64,000 nucleotides of DNA from Cylicocyclus nassatus (Eukaryota; Nematoda; Chromadorea; Rhabditida; Strongylidae). A program made the position numbers and the translations under genes. The DNA is taken from NCBI GenBank assembly GCA_958299035.1, contig CATQJL010000223.1, forward strand, positions 1,668,359-1,732,358. The letters run 5' to 3'. The notes under the pieces are model-generated. The model was not told the origin of the DNA. It saw only the letters and a list, made by a program, of their open reading frames with translations, and searched no databases. Shown here one piece after another: positions 54,712 to 64,000 of this stretch (within the stretch, counting starts at the first letter, position 1; the number at the start of each line of letters is the position of its first letter).

Positions 54712-57452
54712 TGGCATTGCAGTATTGCCAGGTGCAGGGAATTCATGATCATCATCATTAGTAAAATCACTTGCAAAGTAAGTGCCTAGGGTTCTGGCTT
54801 TATCAGCATCAGTAAAATGAGAAATTCCCGACAGATCTTCAAGATGGGAAGTGTGGCACTGGCTTTCATTTTGGAATTGATATACCGATACAGTTTTCGA
54901 GCCGATACTTTTGTTGCAAGACTTCGCTCACGATTAGCAAGAAACTCTTCCATATAGAATTCAATATCTTGGCACACTTTCTTGTACAAAGGATGGTACA
55001 ATGGATCATGCAATCTATTAAAAAAGCGACATTTTTGCATATTCCATGCAAATATATGAGACGGTAAGTTCATAACGGTTTCGTCTGAATATCTCATCGT
55101 AATAAACATGCCAAGGGCGGAATAGATTATCCTGCGAAATCTACGGTAATCTTCCGAAGATGTCTCATATTAATTCAACTGTGCAAGCCAATCAATATTT
55201 GAAAGAAATTCGTTTAGGTGCCTTGTAATCAACTAGAAAAATCTGGTAATGGAAGAGATGGCAAACCCATGGCCCCGCGCCCATGATTTCAAACTGAACT
55301 ATCCCATGATCCGAAAAGCCAAGTGGTGAGAGAACGTTTACATTAGCAATCTGGGCGGCAGGAGAGAGAACCAAATCAAGGACATGGTCACCGTACGTAG
55401 GATAAGAAACGAATTGCTCATGATTTGAAAGTAGTTCAGAAAGGACGAAGAAGTACTATTGGCAGCTTTCATTGTCACCTAATCTATTTGTAGATTGAAA
55501 CCACCGAGAATTATAGTTTCATCATGGTCGGAAGCGTAACGTAGGAGTTATCACATCCATCAACTTATCATCATCATCTCTACCAGAGGAAGGTGGGCGA
55601 TATATCGCAATAGTAAACGTAAGGACTGTCAGTTCACAGTAGTAACAATCAGCACACCTGACAGCAAATTCAACTCAATGTTGGTGCATCTTGAATCAGA
55701 CGCCTCGACCTCTGCGGTTCTCTCGATCACTTCTATGCAAATCATAAGGTATACCAGCCACAACTTCAGAGTCAAGTATTCTTGCATTGAGCCATGATTC
55801 AGTAACAAAAATCAAATTTGGTTTATGTTCGTAAATGAAGGCGTGCAAAAGGTTCAATTTGTTTACAAGACCACGGGAGTTCATAAGTGATATCTGCAGA
55901 GAGTCAGTCTTACCATGCCATTCCAGAAGTTTTCCGAGCTTCTACGGGGATGCCTGTACGTGGACAAGCTCATTGCGATATACCACCCACTCACGGGTGG
56001 CCATGCCCTTATTACGCTCTCGTGCTTGTTGCCTGAGAGCAAAGTCTCGAGCCCTCTCTTCTGTCGTTATGCTCCGTCTAACATAAATGTTAGAGTAGCT
56101 ACTATTTCTAAGCAGCCGAGCATTAGACAGTGCAAGCTGCCAGTAGTATGTAGTATCGAGAAGGAAGAACACACTTCACCAGCCTGGGGCGGGAAGGGTT
56201 AGGCTTTCCTAATAGATACAACTCGATAGGCCTGCATTCAACTTTCATAATATCCAGTGCTTCACCAACGATGTTTTCTAGCTGAAGACACCGTTGATAA
56301 AACTGAAGCTGCTCATCCGCTTCAGGGATGCCACTTACCACGACTCCGTTTCTCCGAATCGATATCACCGCGAGCCGCTATCGGTAGTTTCTCACACAGG
56401 GGACTCAACAGTCTATCGATTACGGGCTCATTGTTTCTATCCCTGATCCCAGTTATCAAGTCTGCAATGGACAGACTTAAAAACTCAGAATCACAGGTCT
56501 GATTTACAGCATCGACAGACGCATAAGCTGACTGGGTTCCAGATGCGCTCTTCCTAGTTTTAGGTGGCATAATTTGTTTTTGATCAATCAATCCAGAAGA
56601 GGCACCGATAGAAAAAAATCGATCAGCAACGGACAAGTCGCTATTTTTATGGTCTTTCTTGCAAGCGGGACCAAGTCTGTCCCTGCTCTTTTCCCTTTCA
56701 GAATCAAAAGTAGGATGTTCACAAAGTAGAAAAGGTCAAAAGTATCTCTCGGCAAAGTTTTCAACATAAATGTTAAGAAAAGTGTTCTGTCGCACTGAGT
56801 CCCTGGTCTTTGCCAGCGAGACCTAGTTCGATTCATCATATCTCTTTTGAAAGCAAAAGCAGGGTGTTCTTACAAGAGCAGGGAAGAGGCTTGTTGGAGT
56901 GGAAAAACTTATTCGTATCTTTCACAAGCTTTTTTGCCCTTCTCTTTCCTTTTTAGGAGCAAAGGTAGAAAAACGGATTCTACCAGCGGATGCCAAACGT
57001 AGATTTCTCATTAAGTATCGTGAAAAATCTTTAAGAAAAGGATGTTTTTGGAAATTGTTCTGCCCTGGAAGAGTACGTGCCTTTTATTCAACCAGTAATC
57101 TTCTAGCACAGACATTGTTGGCAAAAATGTCTCAAAAGTAAATTTCTTGTCAGAAAAGTTCTTTGCGGTAAAATCTTTTTGCTGGAAGTTTCTGAACTTT
57201 TTCATTCAGAGGGGGTTTTTCACACATGCTCACAGAAATTCTTTTTCTGTGAGCATGCCAGGTTAAGTGGAAATTTCTTTTGAAACGAAGATGATATCTG
57301 CGGAAATATTTTTATGATTAAAGCCGCTAAGCTTTTTTCTATGAAACAATTGCACTTTCATGAAAAGATGCCTCTTTGCTAGAAGCCACTAAGCTTTTTT
57401 CCGCCTGTGAGGCCAAAGCTTGCTTACGGCTTTTCTGTTAAGGGGCAGAAGT
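54712..57452 (-). repeat. Inverted repeat 2, right arm (truncated LINE plus satellite)
   Basis: Reverse copy of 47051-49786. The ORF1 copy here is broken by an 8-bp deletion near 56341 (between direct TCG repeats) and a 7-bp tandem duplication near 56149. The arm ends abruptly inside ORF2 at 54712 against satellite. Confidence 0.85.
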
Positions 57453-57458
57453 AATATA

Positions 57459-58406
57459 TTAGTTGTCCCAAAAGTTCTTGCGCCGAATTTTCAAAAAATC
57501 ATAACTTCCTTGAGACTCGACGGATTTTCTTGAATTTTATCTTTTCGAAAGAGGAAGCCTTCCTCTTTACACAGGTACTTTTACCATGAATGGGCATTAG
57601 ACAGGCCGAGAAATAGAAACAGTTGAAGGAAATTAGTCAAGATCGGCATTTCCCAAGCCGGTTACGAAAAATTCTGCAAGTATTTTCATTTGATAGAAAA
57701 AAATTTTGCACATTTCAATGGTACCTTCCCATGAATTAAAGCGAAAAAGGATTGAGAGTTAGAAGCAGATAAAGAGAATTCCTACAGTTTTGCAATTCTT
57801 GAGCATGCTTAAAAAAGCCTAAAAACTTCACAGAAAAGATGGTAAATTTATGAACATCGGTTTTGTGAGCTCCTCTTTCTAGCTGAATGAAAATCGTGCC
57901 AATCGAGAGGAATTTTGATTTTCGTAAAAAAACGTAAATCCGAAAATCCGAATTACAAGTAAATAAAAATTGCTCTCGACTAGCTCAAACCTTGCTCAGC
58001 TAGAAAGAAAAGGTCACAGAACCCATGTTCATAAATTTCCTATCTTTTCTGTGAAGTTTTAGTCTTTTTTAAGCATGCTTAAAAGTTGCAAAACTGAAGG
58101 AATTCTCTTTAACTGCTCCTAACTCTCGATCCTTTTCGCTTTAATTCATGAGAAAGGTACCACTATAATGTGCAAAATTTTCTCTATCAAGTAAAAATGC
58201 TTGCAGAATTTGACCCAGCTTGAAATATGCCGATCTTGATTATTCTTTCAATTGCTCTATTTCTCGAACTTTCTAATGCCCTCATGTCAAGGCACTATTG
58301 TAAAGTTTTCTCTTTCAAATGAATGTAAAATGATGAAAATCTACCAAGTGGCAAGAAGGTTATGATTTTTTGAAAATGCGGCGCAAGAACTTTTTGGACA
58401 ACCTAA
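57459..58406. mobile_element. TA-target foldback element (TTAGGTTGTCC type)
   Basis: Ends TTAGTTGTCCCAAAAGTTCT and AGAACTTTTTGGACAACCTAA. Arms of about 400 bp pair around 57930. No ORF. A third related end starts at 63556. Confidence 0.75.
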
Positions 58407-58414
58407 TTATAATA

Positions 58415-59321
58415 TTAGGTTGATGCAATAATGAGCGTTTTCACAGGACCTTTTTCAGGATAACTTTTCTCCATTAAACTTCTTTCATTTGTAATGATTT
58501 CAGCAGATTGTTAGAAAGCTCTTTTTATGCTCTACCTAATGTTGTTCGAAAAGGACTTCTAGCCTAGTCTATTAAGAATTTATAGAGCTCCAAATGATAG
58601 CGCTCAAAACCAGATTTTCGTTGCATTCATTCTTCTGGCCAGAATTTAAGCGCAAATGAAGATGCTTTTTTCGAAAATTTAGTTTCTACTTGTAATGGAA
58701 ATTGTCTACATTATGCGTACTTAGCCAAAGTTTTTGAAGTTATCTAAAGTGAGATATCGGCGGCTCAACATGGGTAATGGTTGTGGCCAATCTAGAAACC
58801 ATAACTTTCTTTTGTAGAATGCAGTCGCTCAAACTTTGCTCATCTCCGTAAGCGTGAGGGTAGGAATCCTATCAGTAATTTTTGCAAAAACATCCAGCTG
58901 TTCAATACGCAAAAAGTAGAAAATTGTATACTTCGGGATTTTGAGGCCTACTGAAAAAAATGCTGAAAAAGTTGATATTTTTGAATTTCAATTTTTCCCT
59001 CTTCGCTAATTTTTCTTCAAGCCCTTCACATGTATATTTATGCTACTCTTGCGGATACAAGATAGGCTGTTTATAAATTATAATAACAAAGTGGGAAAGG
59101 AGTTATGTTTTGTCAAAAACAAGACTTCAGAAAAAAACTTTTTTTGTTTTTCAATCCATAATTTTCTATGAGGTATGAGTGTAGATCAATCTGCGCTGTA
59201 CTGCGAAAGGTTCGCTGCATCTGATGGTTTTTATCTCATTTCAACATATAGATTTTGTAGAAAGTTATAGCAAGTCGAAGTGAAAAATGGGAAAACGCTC
59301 ATTATTTTTGCATTAACCTAA
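58415..59321. mobile_element. TA-target element (TTAGGTTGATGCAATAATG type)
   Basis: TTAGGTTGATGCAATAATGA and TCATTATTTTTGCATTAACCTAA are inverted; TA flanks at 58413-58414 and 59322-59323. Its right TA is also the left TA of the next element. Confidence 0.78.
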
Positions 59322-59323
59322 TA

Positions 59324-60158
59324 TTAGGTCATTTCGAAAGTAATTTCGCCTTTTTCAAATTGGCGCCACATCTGAAGGAACAAAGTTTCGGAGAGATTTT
59401 GGTGGCATTCGATGCAGAAATTCATCCTCTCTCTAATGCTTATAAAATCTTTGCAAAACAATCAATGAGCTCACTGAAAATCCCCAGATTCTGAGACCAA
59501 TGCTAATTTCCATTCTTGTTCAGCTCAAACCACACATAAAACAGTGAGCAGCTCGGGTGTCATTCGATGCAGCTTGTTCTCCTCTTTTTAGTGGATGTTT
59601 TTTGTTTCCGATTCGTTCAGCTTTTGGGGATAAAATCATCATAACTCATGTTTTGAACGCGCCCACATCTGTACCCGAAAAACTCGAAATTTAATATTTC
59701 GAATCCGTAAACTCTCATTTGCTTTGTAAAACTAATATGAACTCATTTGCCATTTTGAATGTTTCAAATTCCGAATAATCACTGCCGTTTGATGCGATTG
59801 TGGCTGACGTAGGCCTGCCCAAATTCGATGGTATTGGTTAAAAACCTTTTAAAAATTTACGGCGAGCTATGAAAAAGAGAAAATACTTATGCTGTATTCT
59901 ATGAGGCTTGCTCTATGTAGTCGTTACTTGAGCTCCTTCTGATGGTTGATATGAAAGTTGTAAAAGATTGTGAAACTTGGCCATCTCAAAAAGCATAGGT
60001 CGCAGATTTCGGTAATTTTCCGAAAGCTCATTGAGTGCGCTGCAACCTTTTCAAAATCTTTAGAAAGAGGATGAAATGCTGCATCGAATGCTACCAAGAA
60101 ACCTTTGTTCCTTCAAATGTGGCGCCTCTTTGAAAAAATTACTTTCGGAATGATCTAA
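59324..60158. mobile_element. TA-target element (TTAGGTCATTTCGAAAGTAA type)
   Basis: TTAGGTCATTTCGAAAGTAA and TTACTTTCGGAATGATCTAA are inverted ends, TA on both sides. Inner arms pair (GGCGCCACATCTGAAGGAAC / GTTCCTTCAAATGTGGCGCC). A related copy lies at 62088-63551. Confidence 0.78.
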
Positions 60159-60161
60159 TAT

Positions 60162-61404
60162 CAGAGCCCGGCACGAGGTGGGCAAACGGGGTTTTCCAAA
60201 ACGAATTCCCCTTTGATCCCAATAAATTTTACGAATACCCCCTTGAGCCCAAAAATGACGTTTTGTGCTTGTGCGACGAGATTACCGGCCACACTTCGCC
60301 TAAAAGCGCTCAAAAGCGCCCAAATTGCTCAAATTCCCCAAATTACTCCTCAGCTGGATCAAGATAGAAAACAGGAAGAAAAATAAGCAAGAAAATGATT
60401 AAGGAATGAGAAAATATCAAAGAAACGCAGTCATAGGAATGAGAGACGCCGCTCCCGCGCGTATCGATTGACTGGAGCGCGCTTTCCATCTTAAAAAGCT
60501 AGGCTGCTGATGCGATTTTGGGCTCTAACAAGGTCAAGAGGAGGAGTTTTGGAACCAAAATTTCACCATATAGTAAACTTTAGGTGTGCAACAGATTTAT
60601 GTAAAAATTTTGAAAAAATTATGTGAACTGAGAGTTTTGCCGACCTCAGGTGGGAATTAGGTCGGCAAATGCCGACCTAATTTGGAAATTAGTTAAGGAA
60701 ACTTTTCATTCACATAAGTTTTTCATAATATTTCATACTTAGTTACTTAGTCCTACTGCGCATACACACACCTAATCCCGCGCGATTTCGTTACCTCTGC
60801 GTTGCAAACGAGCCATTTTTCCAATTCTCTAGTAGCGCAAAATTTTCAGAAAAAAGTTTGCCACAACCTTCAGTCACATAATTTTTCAATGAAACTCCTC
60901 AGTTAAGCCCTGCAAGTCCGTGTGCATGTACTTACCAAGTTTCATGCCATATCGTTCATCTGCGCGTTCCAAACGAGCCGTTTGAATTCACATCTTCATT
61001 TACCAGTTTTGCGAAATTTTCGGAAAAAATGCTAATTACTCGTTCCGTTCACATAAGTTTTTCATAAATTTTCATACTATGTTTCCACTAGCCTCTCTCC
61101 GTTCGCTTACAAAATTTGGTGCCATATCGTTACACATACATTGAGAACTAGTCATGCATGCTGTTACAAATAGCATCGCTTGGGCGACGTCGCGCGTGCG
61201 GCAATTAGCGACGGCGCGGTTTGACGCGCGCGAACTCCACTGTTCGCCTGTTGAGGCACATAACATGTCAAGATAAGTAGCGAGCATGAACTACCAATTT
61301 TTTCCGGGGCTCCGCCCCGGAACCCGCAAAAGCGATTTCCCCTTTGCTTTTTGGCCCCAAAACGATTTCCAGCTTGTCATTTGCCGACCTCGTGCCGGGC
61401 CCTG
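60162..61404. mobile_element. hAT-like element, 8-bp TSD TCTAATAT
   Basis: CAGAGCCCGGCACGAGGT and ACCTCGTGCCGGGCCCTG are inverted ends; TCTAATAT flanks both (60154-60161, 61405-61412). It hit the exact right end of the preceding TA element. No transposase; CGCGCG-rich patches near 61190-61240. Confidence 0.82.
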
Positions 61405-61411
61405 TCTAATA

Positions 61412-62085
61412 TACAGAGTGTACCAAAAAATATGCCTACTGTTTGAATGTAAATAACTCTCTTGTAATGAAGTTTTTCGAGAAGCTTTGGATACTGTTTT
61501 GTAGAGCGAGGTTAAACTTAGATTTACAGCATGGAGCGAATCATCGATCTCTCTTTATTATTGTAGGATTACGGTAAGAACTTCCAGATATGGAACCAAT
61601 GTAAAAATACACCTAATGAAATTTTCTTCAAAAAATCTCAAAAATTGTATATTAGGGTTTTCGCGCATGATGATTCCACCTGACTTTTTACGAGCGTTTT
61701 TCAGTTTTTTGACGGTGTAATTACATTTCTGACAGATGCTGGGAATTGAGTTATCACGATTTAGCGGGCATAACTTTGGAAAGAAGCATCAAAGCACAAT
61801 GGGGATTGCAGATTTGAAATCAGCGGCTCCCATTACCGTAGTATAGGAGTTTTTGGCTTGTTTGGTTTTGTTCCGAGGCAGAATATAGCCTCCAATGGCC
61901 TAAAATCCTTGTCGAAGTTCGTACCGTAATCCTACGTAACGAAGGGCGATAGATGATTCGCTCCATGCTGAAAATCTAAGTTTAATCTCGCTCTACAAAA
62001 TATTACCTAAAGCTTCTCGAAAAACTTTATTACAAGAGAGTTATTTACAATCAAACAGCGGGCATATTATCTGGGACACTCTGTA
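61412..62085. mobile_element. TA-target MITE (CAGAGTGTACC variant)
   Basis: TACAGAGTGTACCAAAAAAT and CTGGGACACTCTGTA ends. The interior matches 42599-43280 (TTTACAGCATGGAGCGAATC, TTTTTGACGGTGTAATTACA). Confidence 0.75.
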
Positions 62086-62087
62086 TA

Positions 62088-63551
62088 TTAGATCATTCCG
62101 AAAGTAACTTACAAGGGAACCGTGTCGAGTCGAAGTGGCCTTTCCAGATGAGACCCATACTGCTTTGAAAAATATTAAGCGGTGATTCCAAATCGCCTTC
62201 CAAATCTGCCAAGCGCCTCTGGACGCTGAGTTATGACCGTTCTTCGGAACGAAAAATGAATGCAGAATTTAGGTAAAACTGATTGTTATAGTCTTTCCAG
62301 CTTTCAGATAAAGCAATGTTAAGTATTAGCATATTGAATAAAATGTATCCATTGCATAAACAGCTCTGATACTTGACACTGGACCATTTGAGCACCTTCG
62401 GGCGATTTTGCTTCAGTTTTGCGTTCAAATTTTTGACCTGAAAAACGAGCATAACTCCGCGTCCATAGGCGCTTGGCAGATTTGGAAAGCAGATTTGGAA
62501 TCACCGATTAGTGCTCTTCAAAGCAGTATGGGTCTCATCTGGATAGGCCACTTCGACTCGACACGGTTCCCTTGTTAGTTTTTAAAGGGACGCCACATTT
62601 GAAGGAACAAAGTTTTCTTGGTAGCATTCGATGCAGCATTTCATCCCCTTTCTAAAGATTATGAAACGGTTGCAGCGCACTCAATGAGCTTTCGGAAAAT
62701 TACCGAAATCTGCGACCTATGCTTTTTGAGATGGCCAAGTTTCACAATCTTTCATATCAACCTTCAGAAGGAGCTCAAGTAACGACTACATAGAGCAAGC
62801 CTCATAGAATACAGCATAAGTATTTTCTCTTTTTCATAACTCGCCGTAAATTTTTAAAAGATTTTTAACCAGAACCATCGAATTTGGGCAGGCCTACGTC
62901 AGCCACAATCGCATCAAACAGCAGTAATTATTTGGAATTTGAAACCTTCAAAATGGCAAATGACTTCATATTATTTAGTTTTACAAAGCAAATGAGAGTT
63001 TACGGATTCGAAATATTAAATTTCGAGTTTTTCGGGTACAGATGTGGGCGCGTTCAAAACATGAGTTATGATGATTTTATCCCCAAAAGCTGAACGAACC
63101 GGAAACAAAAAACATCCATTAAAAAGAGGAGAACAAGCTGCATCGAATGACACCCGAGCTGCTCACTGTTTTATGTGTGGTTTGAGCTGAACAAGAATGG
63201 AAACTGGCAGCATCAATCAAAATTTTATCAAAAAAATATGGCGAGCTATGGAAAGGAGAAAAAAATTGTTTTGTATCCTACAGGGTTTGCTCTATCCACT
63301 CGCTTCTTGGGCTCCTTCGTAGGTTTGATGCAGAGATTTTGAAAAATTGCTAAAGTTGACAATAGCAAAAAGCATTGGTCTCAGAATCTGGGGATTTTCA
63401 GTGAGCTCATTGATTGTTTCGCAAAGATTTTATAAGCATTAGAGAGAGGATGAAATTCTGCATCGAATGCCACCAAAATCTCCCCGAAACTTTGTTCCTT
63501 CAGATGTGGCGCCAATTTGAAAAAAGCGAAATTACTTTCAGAATGACCTAA
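62088..63551. mobile_element. TA-target element, interrupted by a MITE
   Basis: TTAGATCATTCCGAAAGTAA and TTACTTTCAGAATGACCTAA ends with TA borders. It is in reverse orientation relative to 59324-60158. The MITE 62112-62574 is inserted 24 bp from its left end. Confidence 0.75.
62112..62574. mobile_element. CAAGGG-family MITE, TSD TTA
   Basis: CAAGGGAACCGTGTCGAGTC and GACTCGACACGGTTCCCTTG are exact inverted ends, flanked by TTA (62109-62111, 62575-62577). The inner GGCGCTTGGCAGATTTGG block marks the family. Confidence 0.8.
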
Positions 63552-63555
63552 TATA

Positions 63556-64000
63556 TTAAGTTGTCTCAAAAATTCTTGCGCCGCATTTTCAAACATAACT
63601 TCCTTGCCACTTGGTAGATTTTCTTCATTTTACATTCATTTGAAAGAGAAAACCTTTACAATAGTGCCTTGACATGAATGGGCATTAGAAAGTTCGAGAA
63701 ATAGAAGCAATTGAAAGAATAATCAAGATCGGCATTTTTCAAGCTGGATAACGAAAAATTCTGCAAGCATTTTTATTTGATAGAGAAAATTTTGCACATT
63801 ATAGTGGTACCTTTCCCATGAATTAAAGCAAAAAGGATTGAGAGTTAGAAGCAGATAAAGAGAATTCCTACAGTTTTGCAATTCTTGAGCATGCTTAAAA
63901 AGCCTAAAAACTTCAAGAAAAGATGGGAAATTTATGAACATGGGTTTTGTGACCTTTTCTTTGTAGCTGAGCAAGTTTTGAGCTAATCGAGAGCAATTTT
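63556..64000. mobile_element. TA-target foldback element, cut by the right edge
   Basis: Starts TTAAGTTGTCTCAAAAATTC and matches the right arm of 57459-58406 in reverse (GATCGGCATTTTTCAAGCTGG, GCACATTATAGTGGTACC). The second arm is outside the window. Confidence 0.7.

Overview
This window looks like nematode nuclear DNA, probably clade V: introns of about 50 nt next to multi-kb introns, an EGF/zona pellucida (ZP) matrix gene of the cuticle-associated type, RTE and BEL-like retroelement remnants, Helitrons, and very dense palindromic DNA transposons. No prokaryotic features were seen. Only two host genes can be supported. Most of the other sequence is nested transposons.

Positions 1-19213 (+) hold the 3' part of a large extracellular-matrix gene. 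It encodes a Ser/Thr-rich mucin-like exon running in from the left edge, eight EGF-like modules (the last calcium-binding), a ZP domain, a basic furin-like cluster, an acidic stretch, one transmembrane helix and a short basic tail. This order best fits a fibrillin-like fbn-1 type protein. I could define 16 exons. Splice phases agree at every junction except one inside the ZP domain (16836/16873). The long introns hold Helitrons (3416-5402, 5781-6593, a 3' end at 11187) and many inverted-repeat elements.

Positions 19214-32431 are intergenic. They contain one candidate alternative terminal exon (19927-20085), hAT-like elements with perfect or near-perfect 8-bp target duplications, a decayed Helitron, a perfect 509-bp TG tract, a repeat family carrying a conserved 40-nt hairpin, and an RTE LINE 3' remnant.

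Positions 32432-41282 form a large inverted repeat. Its 4.6-kb spacer carries a minus-strand matrixin metalloprotease gene (four exons, 35989-38112). The left arm alone has a 1.45-kb insertion of an unfamiliar element (TIR GGTCGGTAGTAA, target CTG), so the right arm serves as the empty site.

Positions 41254-45540 hold back-to-back TA-target palindromic elements and a broken, internally inverted BEL/Pao-like gag. From 45830 to 57452 a degenerate satellite contains a CR1/Jockey-like LINE. That LINE is interrupted by a TTA-target MITE and a hAT foldback element, and its 5' part is repeated in inverse orientation (54712-57452). From 57459 to the right edge lie abutting TA-target elements, a 1.24-kb hAT element and another nested MITE. 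The two host genes have no evident functional link beyond a plausible shared role in extracellular matrix. The rest of the window records successive transposition, nesting and inverted duplication.
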